NCBI RefSeq assembly: GCF_003053745.1
Contig: NZ_QAYE01000002.1
Span: forward strand, 124,001-188,000
Direction: 5' to 3'
From: Sphingomonas faeni
GTDB taxonomy: Bacteria > Pseudomonadota > Alphaproteobacteria > Sphingomonadales > Sphingomonadaceae
Length of the DNA: 64,000 nucleotides
Shown: one piece after another, positions 35,976 through 44,562 of the stretch
Layout of the letters: the number at the start of each line of letters is the position of its first letter
Position numbering within the stretch: the stretch's first letter is position 1
The notes under the pieces: generated by a model
The model's input: the letters and a program-made list of their open reading frames with translations, nothing else
Told to the model about the DNA's origin: nothing
The model's database searches: none
Position numbers and translations under genes: made by a program

Positions 35976-37197
35976 AGCGCGCCATCCGGCGATAGAGCGC
36001 CGCGCGGGTTAGTCCGAGCTGTGCGGCGGCGCGGCTGACGTTGAAGGCGTGGCGCTCGAGTGCCGCGGTGATCAGCGTTTCCTCGTTGCGCGCGAGCGAC
36101 AGATCGGGGGCGAGCGATTGCGGCTCGGCGCTATCGGGTGAACGCAGCAGGTCGCCGATCGCGTAAGTCTCGCCATTGCCGAGCAGAACCGCACGTTCCA
36201 TCGTCTGGCGCAGGCCGCGGACGTTGTCGGGCCAGCGATCCGCCGCGATCGTCTGCGCCGTGTCTGCATCGAGTGGTCTGAGGGGCTTGCCGTGGCGGTA
36301 GGCGAACAGCGCAAGGAAATGGCGAGCGAGCAGCGCCGCATCGCCCGCGCGATCGACGAGCGGCGGGAGGGTGATTTCGATCGTTCCGACCCGGTCGAGC
36401 AGGTCTTCGCCGATCGCCCCCCGAACGCCGGTGCGATCCAGTCGCGCGGTCGCGATGACGCGGATGCCGTCGAGCGCTGACAGGAGAACGCCGTTGAGCG
36501 CACGAGGCAGGCGGTCGATATGGTCGATCACCAGCAACCCGCCAGCGGCTGCTGCCGTTTGCTGGGCGATGACGGCGGCGTCCGCGGCCTCGGCGTCCAC
36601 CGTGATGAGCGGCAGGCTGGCGTGGGGCGAGGCCTGATGAACCAGTCGGGCGATCAGCGTCTTGCCGGTGCCCGCAGCGCCGTGGATCAGGATCGGGGCC
36701 GCGGTCGGCGCGACGCGAGCGACCAGGTCGCGGGCGCGTGCGATCCCGGCGCTTTCGCCGAGCAGGATGCCGTCATGGACGGGCGGTGTCGCCGCTGTCT
36801 CCAGCTTCGCGCGGCGCAGCGCCAACCCGCGTTCGACCGTGGTCAGCAGGCGCTCGTTGTTCCAGGGCTTGATCACGAAATCGGTCGCGCCGCTGCGCAT
36901 CGCACGGACGGCGACCGCGATCCCGCTATGCCCGGTGACGACGATGACGACCGCCCGCGCGTCCGCTGCGATCAGCCGGTCGAGCATCGCGAACCCCTCC
37001 TCGCCGGTGGTCCGTCCTCGCGCGAAGTTGAGGTCGAGCAGGATGACGTCGATCGGTTCGCCGGCGAGCAGCACCCAGGCCGCCTCCGGGTTCGCTGCGG
37101 TCGAGACGCGCATGCCGTGCCGTTCGAGCAACAACCGTGCTGCTTTGGCGATGTCGGGATCGTCGTCGATGACCAGGATATGCGATTCGGTTGACAT
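35965..37197 (-). CDS. NtrC-like response regulator with degenerate AAA+ domain and Fis HTH
   Basis: A protein of 410 residues. The receiver domain has IDDDPDI and phospho-acceptor D55 in ILLDLNFARG, with the elongated loop after the Asp typical of this subfamily. The AAA+ domain keeps a Walker A (HGAAGTGKT, 172-180), but the stretch to Walker B is only about 45 residues and lacks GAFTGA, and Walker B reads LLVIDHIDRL, with His where the catalytic Glu belongs. RWPDNVRGLRQTMERAVLL and a Fis-type helix-turn-helix (FNVSRAAAQLGLTRAALYRR) end the protein. It probably does not activate sigma-54; it may act as a simple DNA-binding regulator. Confidence 0.85.
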   Translation of the reverse strand: MSTESHILVIDDDPDIAKAARLLLERHGMRVSTAANPEAAWVLLAGEPIDVILLDLNFARGRTTGEEGFAMLDRLIAADARAVVIVVTGHSGIAVAVRAMRSGATDFVIKPWNNERLLTTVERGLALRRAKLETAATPPVHDGILLGESAGIARARDLVARVAPTAAPILIHGAAGTGKTLIARLVHQASPHASLPLITVDAEAADAAVIAQQTAAAAGGLLVIDHIDRLPRALNGVLLSALDGIRVIATARLDRTGVRGAIGEDLLDRVGTIEITLPPLVDRAGDAALLARHFLALFAYRHGKPLRPLDADTAQTIAADRWPDNVRGLRQTMERAVLLGNGETYAIGDLLRSPDSAEPQSLAPDLSLARNEETLITAALERHAFNVSRAAAQLGLTRAALYRRMARYGL

Positions 37198-37208
37198 GGC
37201 CGTGATAG

Positions 37209-37224
37209 TGTCCGGAAACGGACA
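37209..37224. promoter_or_regulatory. Perfect palindrome TGTCCG-N4-CGGACA in the regulator/transporter gap
   Basis: TGTCCGgaaaCGGACA is a perfect 6+4+6 inverted repeat 12 bases upstream of the response regulator start and about 100 bases upstream of the transporter operon. A further half-site (TGTCCG) occurs just before the adaptor ATG. The spacing suits the Fis-type DNA-binding domain of the adjacent regulator. No sigma-54 -24/-12 pair was found in the gap. Confidence 0.55.
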
Positions 37225-37323
37225 GTTGGTACAGTCGGGTGAGCGCTTCAGCTGCGTAGCGCGGAATTATCTAGCGTCGTCAGTAGCTTAGGATCTGGTC
37301 GATCCGTCCCGTACACTGTCCGC

Positions 37324-38607
37324 ATGATAGAGACGACCCTGCCTGGAACGGGCGCCGCGATGGACCGGCGCATCGAGCGGCCGCACGCCAAGCGGCGCAA
37401 GCGTATCGTGCGCGGTGCGCTTTCGATCGCGGTGGTGGCTGCGGCGGTGCTGCTGTGGGTGCTGATGCCCGGGGCCAATGCGCTGACCGTCGACGCCGCC
37501 GCGATCCGTACCGGCGATGTCGTGCGCGCGCCGTTCCGCGATTTCGTGCCGCTCCGCGCCGAGGTTGCACCGTTGCGCACCGTGTTCGTGACCGCGATCT
37601 CGGGCGGACAAGTCGCCGACCTCGCCACCAGCGATGGCGCGATGGTCGCCGCCGGCACGCCGCTCGCACGTTTGTCCAATCCGTCGCTCGAACTCGACGT
37701 GGCCAGCCGCTCGGCGGAGATCGTCGGGCAGTTGAGCGCGATCAGCGGCCAGCGGCTGTCGGTCCAGAACACGCGGCAGGATGGCGCGCGCGATCTGGCC
37801 GAGGCACGCAATGCGCTGTCCAAGGCGCGGACGTTGCTCGCACAGAAGCAGGTTCTGTTCGACCGGGGGATCATCACGCGCGCCGCAATCGATCCGGTGC
37901 GCGAGGATGTCGGGTATCAGCAGGCGCGGGTTGCTGCGCTCGATCGCGGGACCGCGGAAGCGGGCGCGACGCTGGCGGATCAGTCCTCGGGCATCGCGGC
38001 CACCGCGCGGCAGTTGCGCGAGAGCCTGGCGATGGTCCGCGCGAGCCTCTCCGCGCTGGTGCTGCGCGCGCCCGTCGCGGGACGGCTTACCGCCTTCACA
38101 CTGCAGCCCGGGCAGACGCTCAAGAGCGGCGACCCGGTCGGGCAGATCGATTCCGAGGGACAATGGAAACTTACTGCCGATGTCGATCAATTCTATCTCG
38201 GGCGCGTCCGGGCCGGGCTCGGCGCGGCGGCCGACATCGACGGTCGGAGCTGTGCGATGTCGGTCATCAAAATCCTGCCACAGGTCACCGAAGGCCGGTT
38301 TCGCGTCGAGCTTGGTTTTCGTGGCGCTGCACCCACAGGACTGAACCGTGGCCAGACACTCGACGTGCGGCTCGTGCTCGGCGCGGACCGGCCTGCGGTG
38401 GTCGCACCGTCAGGGGGCTGGCTCGATGCGGGCGGCACCACCGCGTTCGTTCTCGACGGCGACAAGAAGGCCGTCAGGCGGGCGATCGTCACCGGCCGAC
38501 GCAATCCGGACCAGGTCGAGATCGTCTCCGGCCTCGCGCCCGGCGACCGGATCGTGACCACCGCGCTCGGCACCTACACCCCCTTCCAGACCCTCATCAT
38601 CCGATAG
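37324..38607 (+). CDS. HlyD/MacA-type periplasmic adaptor of an ABC exporter
   Basis: A protein of 427 residues with one N-terminal membrane helix (about 30-48). A lipoyl-like half-motif GGQVADLATSDGAMVAAGTPL precedes a coiled-coil hairpin (about 120-240), then the second lipoyl half ALVLRAPVAGRLTAFTLQPGQ, and beta-barrel and membrane-proximal domains ending GLAPGDRIVTTALG. It links an inner-membrane ABC transporter to the outer membrane. ATGs at 37324 and 37360 are both possible starts. It is the first gene of the operon divergent from the two-component genes. Confidence 0.85.
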   Translation: MIETTLPGTGAAMDRRIERPHAKRRKRIVRGALSIAVVAAAVLLWVLMPGANALTVDAAAIRTGDVVRAPFRDFVPLRAEVAPLRTVFVTAISGGQVADLATSDGAMVAAGTPLARLSNPSLELDVASRSAEIVGQLSAISGQRLSVQNTRQDGARDLAEARNALSKARTLLAQKQVLFDRGIITRAAIDPVREDVGYQQARVAALDRGTAEAGATLADQSSGIAATARQLRESLAMVRASLSALVLRAPVAGRLTAFTLQPGQTLKSGDPVGQIDSEGQWKLTADVDQFYLGRVRAGLGAAADIDGRSCAMSVIKILPQVTEGRFRVELGFRGAAPTGLNRGQTLDVRLVLGADRPAVVAPSGGWLDAGGTTAFVLDGDKKAVRRAIVTGRRNPDQVEIVSGLAPGDRIVTTALGTYTPFQTLIIR

Positions 38608-38615
38608 GATTCGAT

Positions 38616-39296
38616 ATGATCCAGTTACAGGACCTCAGCCGCACCTATGCCTCGGACGAAATCGAGACGACGGCGCTCAACGGCATCGACCTGGCGGTCG
38701 AGGCGGGTGAATTCGTCGCGATCATGGGGCCGTCGGGGTGCGGCAAATCGACGCTGCTCAACATCATCGGCACGATCGACCGTCCCACGGACGGACGGTA
38801 TCTGTTCGAAGGTGCCGATATCGCGCGCGCGCCCGAAGCCGAACTCGCCAAACTGCGCCGTGATCGGCTGGGCTTCGTGTTCCAGAGTTTCAACCTGATC
38901 GACGAACTGACGATCGCCGAGAACGTCGCGCTGGGTCTCGCCTATCGGACGATGCCCGCGCGCGAGAAGAAGGACCGCGTCGCGGCGGCGATGGACAGGG
39001 TCGGCATCGCGCATCGCCAGCGCCATCATCCGCATCAATTGTCGGGCGGCCAGCAACAGCGCGCGGCGATCGCCCGCGCGATCGTCGGCGAGCCGCGGCT
39101 GATCCTCGCGGACGAGCCGACCGGCAATCTGGATACCGAGAACGGCGCGCAGGTGATGGACATCCTCGGCCAGCTGAACGCCGAGGGCGCGACGATCGTG
39201 ATGGTCACGCACAGCCCGTCGCACGCCGATATCGCCAAGCGGACGGTGCACATGCTCGATGGCCGCATCCTGTCGTCGGCACGGCGCGCCGCCTGA
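38616..39296 (+). CDS. ABC transporter ATP-binding protein (MacB/LolD type)
   Basis: A protein of 226 residues. Walker A is GPSGCGKST, the Q-loop lies in GFVFQSFNLIDELT, the signature is HQLSGGQQQRAAIARAI, Walker B is LILADEPTGNLDT and the H-loop is VMVTHSPSHA. The DEPTGNLD form is typical of the MacB/LolD/FtsE class, which works mechanically with FtsX-fold permeases. It starts 8 bases after the adaptor. A long frame entering from upstream in another register is spurious. Confidence 0.93.
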   Translation: MIQLQDLSRTYASDEIETTALNGIDLAVEAGEFVAIMGPSGCGKSTLLNIIGTIDRPTDGRYLFEGADIARAPEAELAKLRRDRLGFVFQSFNLIDELTIAENVALGLAYRTMPAREKKDRVAAAMDRVGIAHRQRHHPHQLSGGQQQRAAIARAIVGEPRLILADEPTGNLDTENGAQVMDILGQLNAEGATIVMVTHSPSHADIAKRTVHMLDGRILSSARRAA

Positions 39297-39412
39297 TGCG
39301 CCGCTCGCTCCAGATGCTCGTGCTGATGCTGCTCGTGGTGGTCCTGGTCCGCCATCTCGCAGCGACCAAGTCCGGCCCCAAGCCCGGCCCCGATTCCGCA
39401 AGCGACGCCTGA
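39296..39412 (+). CDS. 38-residue membrane microprotein within the ABC operon
   Basis: An ATG at 39296 overlaps the ATPase stop (TGATG) and encodes 38 residues: MRRSLQ, a single hydrophobic helix (MLVLMLLVVVLV), then a short lysine/proline tail (KSGPKPGPDS). It ends 10 bases before the permease ATG, and its stop region carries the AAGGA ribosome site of the permease. The start overlap, positive-inside N-terminus and clean helix argue that it is translated. It may be a small subunit or simply secure translational coupling. I know of no named family. Confidence 0.55.
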   Translation: MRRSLQMLVLMLLVVVLVRHLAATKSGPKPGPDSASDA

Positions 39413-39422
39413 AGGAACCGCC

Positions 39423-41840
39423 ATGTCCGCTCTCACCAGCCTCTATCGTTCGCTCGCGCATCACCGCTTGTTCGCGCTCCTCAACATCGGCGGACTCGCA
39501 CTAGGGATCGCGACGTTCCTCGTTCTGTTCCTCTTCGTCCGGTTCGAGACCGGGTACGACCGGGTGCTCCCGCAGCAAGACCGGTTGTGGGTGATGGAGG
39601 AGCGCTATGTGATGCCGGGCTATCCGGCGGACACCAATCCGAACACGATGGGCAGCGAACTCAAGATCCTGCAGGCGGATTACCCGCAGCTGGTCGGCAC
39701 GCGCTACATGAACATGGCGGCGACGGTGCAGCAGGGCGGGCAGGCGACGGCCGAGGATTTGGGCACGGTCGACCCGAACTTTTTCGATCTCATGCGCTTT
39801 CCCGCGGTCGAGGGCGATCCGGCAGCAACGCTCGCCGATCCGAACGGCCTGGTCGTCACGCAGAAGACCGCGCGGAAATATTTCGGGAGCCAGTCGGCGA
39901 TCGGCCGGACGCTGCAACTGTCGATCGATGGGACGACCTACCCCTACAAAGTCGGGGCGGTGCTGCGCGACATGCCCGACGACGTCACCTTCAAGAGCGA
40001 GATGTTCGCGCAACTGTCGCGGACTCGCTTCGGCAACGAATGGTGGGAGCATTGGGGCAGCGCGTCGCTGACCACGTTCCTGCGGTTTCCCGATGCGGTG
40101 GCAGCGCGGGCTTTCGAGGCGCAATTGCCAGCCTTTCTCGATCGCCACGCTTATGCCGGGGGCAATCTGAAGAAAGGTGAGTATTTCCAGTCGCTGCGGC
40201 CGCTTACCGCGATGCATCTGTATAGTCCGGGTGATCGCGCGATCGTCACGACCTTGGGGGCGGTCGGGCTGCTGACGCTGCTGATCGCGATCGTGAACTA
40301 CGTCAATCTCGCCACCGCGCGTGCCGGGTTGCGCGCGCGCGAAGTGGCGATGCGCAAGGTGCTGGGCGGCACGCGGCGGTCGCTGGTGCGGCAGTTCCTG
40401 GGCGAGGCGCTGGCGACCGTCGCGGTGGCGGCGCTGATCGGGCTCGCGCTGGCCGAGATCGCGCTGCCTTTCATCAATGCGCTCGGCGGAACGACGCTGG
40501 CGATCCGCTACGTCGGATGGGACGGCGTCGTCCTGCCGCTAGTCCTGCTGGTCCTGGGCATCGCTTTGGTCGCGGGGCTGTATCCCGCGTTCGTGCTGTC
40601 GGGGTTTGGCCCTGCCGCGGTGCTGGCCTCGACGCGCGCGCCCGGCGGTGGGCGTAGCGGCACGAGGCTGCGAAGCGCGCTCGTCGTCGTGCAGTTCGCG
40701 ATCGCGATTGCGTTCGCCATCGCGACCGGAGTCATGCTCAAACAGACCGAGCATATCCGTGACGCCGATCTCGGGTTTCGCCGCGACGGGTTGATGATCG
40801 TGCGGTCACTGATGACCGGTGGGATCGATTCACCACAGCGCGCGGCGATCCTGCGCAGCCTCGCGGCGGCACCGGGCGTCACCGGCGTGACGGTCGCCAA
40901 CAACGCGCCGGGCGACCAGAGCACGACCAATTTCTCAGGGTACAGCCGCGCAGGAGCGTCGGGCGCCAAGATATCGTTGATGGATGTCGGCACCGGTCGC
41001 GACTATTTCCGCGTGTACGGCGCGCGTCTCGTCGCGGGGCGCCTGTTCGACGCCGCGCATGCCGACGACCGCGGCCTGTTGACGCTTGCCGAACGCAAGC
41101 GGGCAGGGCCGAACGTGGTGATCAACCGGACGGCGGTGACCGCGTTGGGCTTCGCATCGCCGACGGCGGCGCTGGGGCAGGCGATCAACGACGGCGAGCG
41201 GGACTCGACCATTATCGGCATAGTCGACGATCTGCGCTTCAGAAGTCCTCGCGATGCCGTCACGCCGGTCGCCTACACCTACAACACCGTCGATATCCTC
41301 TCGCCGTTCGCGGCGGTGCGCTATGCCGGACGCGATGCGAAGACGATGATGGCGGCACTCGAGGCGGCGTGGAAGCGCGTCGTTCCCGGCGTTCCGTTCG
41401 AGGCGCGCTCGGTCGAGGACAATCTGTACCAGCGCTATTACAAGGCGGATGCGCAACGCTCGCGGCTGTTCACGATCGGTGCGGTGCTGGCGATCCTGAT
41501 CGGCTGCATCGGGCTCTACGGGCTGGCGGCGTTCGACACCGCGCGGCGGGTGAAGGAGATCGGCATCCGCAAGACGCTCGGCGCCTCGACCGCCGAGGTG
41601 TTGCGGCTGTTGATCGGGCAGTTCCTGCGCCCCGTGATCCTCGCCAACCTCGTCGCGTGGCCGCTCGCCTATGTCGCGATGCAGCGCTGGCTAGGCGGGT
41701 TCGACGACCGGATCGCGCTGTCGCCGTTGTTCTTCGTCGGCGCCTCGCTCGCCGCGGCGCTGATCGCGAGCGCGACCGTCTTCGGGCAGGCATGGCGCGT
41801 CGCCCGCGCCGAGCCCGCGCGCGCGCTACGCCACGAATAG
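39423..41840 (+). CDS. FtsX/MacB-type ABC transporter permease
   Basis: A protein of 805 residues with eight predicted helices in two FtsX-like blocks: an N-terminal helix (HHRLFALLNIGGLALGIATF), a large periplasmic domain, TLLIAIVNYVNLATARAGLRAREVAMRKVLGG, a second extracytoplasmic part, and C-terminal LFTIGAVLAILIGCIGLYGLAAF and KEIGIRKTLGAS. The two (A/K)-x-RK-x-LG motifs are hallmarks of the family. With the ATPase and adaptor it forms a tripartite exporter, probably of antimicrobial or envelope compounds and controlled by the divergent two-component pair. Confidence 0.88.
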   Translation: MSALTSLYRSLAHHRLFALLNIGGLALGIATFLVLFLFVRFETGYDRVLPQQDRLWVMEERYVMPGYPADTNPNTMGSELKILQADYPQLVGTRYMNMAATVQQGGQATAEDLGTVDPNFFDLMRFPAVEGDPAATLADPNGLVVTQKTARKYFGSQSAIGRTLQLSIDGTTYPYKVGAVLRDMPDDVTFKSEMFAQLSRTRFGNEWWEHWGSASLTTFLRFPDAVAARAFEAQLPAFLDRHAYAGGNLKKGEYFQSLRPLTAMHLYSPGDRAIVTTLGAVGLLTLLIAIVNYVNLATARAGLRAREVAMRKVLGGTRRSLVRQFLGEALATVAVAALIGLALAEIALPFINALGGTTLAIRYVGWDGVVLPLVLLVLGIALVAGLYPAFVLSGFGPAAVLASTRAPGGGRSGTRLRSALVVVQFAIAIAFAIATGVMLKQTEHIRDADLGFRRDGLMIVRSLMTGGIDSPQRAAILRSLAAAPGVTGVTVANNAPGDQSTTNFSGYSRAGASGAKISLMDVGTGRDYFRVYGARLVAGRLFDAAHADDRGLLTLAERKRAGPNVVINRTAVTALGFASPTAALGQAINDGERDSTIIGIVDDLRFRSPRDAVTPVAYTYNTVDILSPFAAVRYAGRDAKTMMAALEAAWKRVVPGVPFEARSVEDNLYQRYYKADAQRSRLFTIGAVLAILIGCIGLYGLAAFDTARRVKEIGIRKTLGASTAEVLRLLIGQFLRPVILANLVAWPLAYVAMQRWLGGFDDRIALSPLFFVGASLAAALIASATVFGQAWRVARAEPARALRHE

Positions 41841-41850
41841 GGGCCGGTCG

Positions 41851-41945
41851 ATGTCCTCAGCCTTCCCGACGTTGTACCGTTCGCTCGCCCGCCATCGGCC
41901 ATACGCCGTCCTCAACATAGGCGGGCGGGCGCTCGGCATCGCGTG
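41851..41945 (+). pseudogene. Stub of a second FtsX-type permease gene
   Basis: Ten bases after the permease stop an ATG opens MSSAFPTLYRSLARHRPYAV, then LNIGGRALGIA, which matches the first 31 residues of the preceding permease (MSALTSLYRSLAHHRLFALL...) nearly position by position. After residue 31 the frame continues into sequence antisense to the next gene and has no permease likeness. A paralogous permease gene seems to have lost everything after its first 30 codons when the DUF885 gene region was joined here. Confidence 0.72.
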
Positions 41946-41960
41946 TTGCCCCACCAGCCG

Positions 41961-43787
41961 TCAGACGGCGCGCGCACGCTCCTCTACGATCCGCTCCAGC
42001 ATCGACAATGGCATCGCACCGGCTTCCAGCACGTCGTGGAAATGCTTCAGGTCGAAGCGATCGCCGGCGATCGCCTTGGCCTTCTCGCGCGCGCGCAGCC
42101 ACGCCGCATGACCGATCTTGTAGCTGCATGCCTGACCCGGCGAGACGCAATAGCGCTCGACCTCGCGCTGCGAGCGCCCGGGGGCGAAGCCGACCGTATC
42201 GACCAGGTATTTCGTCGCCTGGTCATGCGTCCACCGCTTGGTATGAATGCCGGTATCCACGACCAGCCGTGCCGCGCGGAACAGGAACGATTGCAGATAG
42301 CCGGCGCGTTCCACCGGCGAGGCATAGCCGCCGAGTTCGTCGGCGAGTTGTTCCGCATAGAGCGCCCAGCCTTCCAGATAGGCGTTGAAGAAGGCGATCT
42401 TGCGCAACGGATGCGTGGGCGCACGCTGCGCGGTCGATATCTGGAGATGATGCCCCGGCACGCCTTCGTGATAGGTCAGGCTCGGCAGCGTGTATTTCGG
42501 CCAGTCGTGCACGCTCTTGAGGTTGATCCAGTAGATCGCGGCGCGCGAACCATCGAGCGGCGCGCGGAAGTAATAACCGTTGGGGGCACCGTCCTGGATC
42601 TCGGGCGCGACGCGGCGGATCTCGAGCGCCGCGTTGGGCGGGTTCGTGAATGCCTTGGGCAGCCGTGCCTGCATCGCCTGGACGCCTGCGTTGAGGCTGG
42701 CGAGCAGCTCGGCACGGCCGGCGTCTGTGTTCGCGAACAATTGCGCGGGCAGGCGGTTGAGCTGGTCGAGGCGGGCACCGACACTGCCCTGCGTGAGGCC
42801 CTGTCCACGCAGGATCGGATCGAGCTGCGCGGTGAGTTCTGCGACCTGTTGCAGGCCCATCTGATGGACTTCGTCGGGCGACAAGCTGGTGGTGGTCGCC
42901 TGCGCCAGCGCAGCGGCGTAGATCGTATCGCCGTTGGGGATCGCCCAGATGCCGGCGGCACTGCGCGCCGACGGCCGCAGCGAGCGCAGCAAAGCGATCT
43001 GGCGATCGAGTGCCGGATAGACCTGGGTCGCGACGATCTTGGCAGCGCGTGCCTGCCAATCCCCGGCGATCTTCGCGGGGCCGGTGCGGCTGGTCAGCGC
43101 CTGGACGAGCTGGTTGTCGGCCGGGCTGGGTGACCGCAGGTTTGCCATTTGGCCTAGCGCGAGATCGAGGGAGAAGTCGGGCGCCAGCCGGCCCTTGGCG
43201 GCCTCGCGACGCTGAACCTCGGTTTCGTTATCCAGCTGCCGGCCCATCATCGCCAATCGATCCAGATAGGCTTCGGCATCATCCGCGGTCTTCACCGGGT
43301 GGGTCGAGGCCAGGAAGTCCGGCATGGAGAAATAGACGCCGTCCTGCTGCGTGATCGGATAGGGCCCCTGCGGCGAGGAGAGGCCGAACTTCTCCGGGCC
43401 GACCATGTTCGACTGGATGCTGTAGAGGACGACTTCGCGATCGATGCGCGCCTGCGGCGACAGCGAGGCGGGATCGACGGCAGTGACGAGCGCCTGTGCC
43501 TTGCGGTTGCGTGCCAGATCCTTCGCGATGGCGGCGTAGCTGTTGTCACCCAGCATGTGGCGCAGATCGGCATCCTTGCCGGTATCGAGCCCCAGCGAGG
43601 TGGCGAATTCAGGCGATTGGCGGACGGTTTCGCGCAGGACCTGATCGAAGGCCGCATTCAGGCGGACGTCGCCCGGCGATGGTGCAACTGCTCTTCCCGC
43701 TGAGTTTTGCGCAAACGCGGATCGAGCGGGCAGCGTGCTCAACGCAGCGGTAGCGGCACTGGACATGATGAAGGCGCGACGATCCAT
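41961..43787 (-). CDS. DUF885 family protein, Tat-exported metallopeptidase-like (copy 1)
   Basis: A protein of 608 residues starting MDRRAFIMSSAATAALSTLP, a Tat-type signal. The DUF885 fold is marked by LTYHEGVPGHHLQIS, an HExxxxxHH arrangement that probably binds zinc, followed by EGWALYAEQLADELG (second glutamate region), AARLVVDTGIHTKRWT and YCVSPGQACSYKIG. The family is structurally related to thermolysin/M32-type peptidases but lacks a well-defined substrate. A second, diverged copy lies at 57962-59773. The in-frame sequence before 43787 does not look like a signal and is excluded. Confidence 0.87.
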   Translation of the reverse strand: MDRRAFIMSSAATAALSTLPARSAFAQNSAGRAVAPSPGDVRLNAAFDQVLRETVRQSPEFATSLGLDTGKDADLRHMLGDNSYAAIAKDLARNRKAQALVTAVDPASLSPQARIDREVVLYSIQSNMVGPEKFGLSSPQGPYPITQQDGVYFSMPDFLASTHPVKTADDAEAYLDRLAMMGRQLDNETEVQRREAAKGRLAPDFSLDLALGQMANLRSPSPADNQLVQALTSRTGPAKIAGDWQARAAKIVATQVYPALDRQIALLRSLRPSARSAAGIWAIPNGDTIYAAALAQATTTSLSPDEVHQMGLQQVAELTAQLDPILRGQGLTQGSVGARLDQLNRLPAQLFANTDAGRAELLASLNAGVQAMQARLPKAFTNPPNAALEIRRVAPEIQDGAPNGYYFRAPLDGSRAAIYWINLKSVHDWPKYTLPSLTYHEGVPGHHLQISTAQRAPTHPLRKIAFFNAYLEGWALYAEQLADELGGYASPVERAGYLQSFLFRAARLVVDTGIHTKRWTHDQATKYLVDTVGFAPGRSQREVERYCVSPGQACSYKIGHAAWLRAREKAKAIAGDRFDLKHFHDVLEAGAMPLSMLERIVEERARAV

Positions 43788-44106
43788 GCCGATTTCCTGA
43801 CTGTGAAGCTTATCGCGCCACGCTAGGCGACAGTAGGCCAACCGTGCAACCCTACTGCACCGGGTCGGCCAGCCAGTGCAGTTTCACGGAACGTGCTACT
43901 GGGCCAATATCGATCGTGGTTCGTCGCGTGGTCAGCAACTGCCTTGCTGCTGGCTATCGAGCTGCTCCGTCAACTGCAACGCAGGCTAAGAGCGAGGACA
44001 GATGCGAAAGACGTTATCATCATCGGCGCATGGCACGACGGGATGGTGATCGCCGGCGCCGCGCATCAGGGCAGCCTGCTCGCCAACCGAAGTCGATCGC
44101 TCCGCA
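43788..44106. other. Intergenic stretch between DUF885 and barstar genes
   Basis: About 320 bases. A GTG-initiated plus-strand frame of 74 codons (43893-44117) ends inside the barstar gene and shows no family features. I treat the stretch as promoter region for the DUF885 gene and see no operator or hairpin in it. Confidence 0.4.
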
Positions 44107-44496
44107 TCAAGCCATAACAAGCTCGATGTTCCGATGATCGCTGATGATCTCCACGACGATCTCGAAATAGGTTTGCCCGGTGCCACGGTCGAGCGCGTCC
44201 TGCTGGCTACCAATCGCCTCCACGTCGAAGCCGGCCGGTCGCTGCAATTTCTTGGTGAGGAACGCACGGGTCGTCTCGACACCGAGTGCCGCTCTGCTGG
44301 CCGCAACGTCCTGCCAGACGATACGAACCCGTTCCCGCCCCTCGATCGCGCCGTAGCCGCCATAGAGCAGGTCGTTCAGCGCATCGAGGCTTTCGCCCAA
44401 TTGCCAACCTTCCTTGGCCATAAACACCCGATTTATCTCGGCGTAGAAGGTCGGGATATCGCTGATATTCCGGCCGATGATGGTCAACGTCTTCAT
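44107..44496 (-). CDS. Barstar-family protein (ribonuclease inhibitor-like)
   Basis: A protein of 129 residues from the ATG at 44496, with GGAG 8 bases upstream. The N-terminal part MKTLTIIGRNISDIPTFYAE, followed by KEGWQLGESLDALNDLLYGG, follows the barstar fold: a first beta strand, a helix, and the conserved G-x-x-LDAL-D-x-L segment that plugs the barnase active site. Barstars neutralise barnase-type RNase toxins. No barnase or polymorphic-toxin gene lies beside it in the window. Length is above barstar itself (about 90), with an extended C-terminus. Confidence 0.72.
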   Translation of the reverse strand: MKTLTIIGRNISDIPTFYAEINRVFMAKEGWQLGESLDALNDLLYGGYGAIEGRERVRIVWQDVAASRAALGVETTRAFLTKKLQRPAGFDVEAIGSQQDALDRGTGQTYFEIVVEIISDHRNIELVMA

Positions 44497-44562
44497 CAAA
44501 TCACTCCCGGACCATGCCGTCGATGGGTAGCAACGAGCTTCGCCAGTTCTGCGCCTCCCGCT

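Noticed and set aside
37198..37323. Sigma-54 promoter expected beside an NtrC-like regulator
   Set aside because: No GG-N10-GC pair in a TGGCAC/TTGC context was found in the gap.
43893..44117. GTG-started 74-codon frame between DUF885 and barstar genes
   Set aside because: Runs into the barstar gene, no ribosome site or recognisable domain; not strong enough to call.
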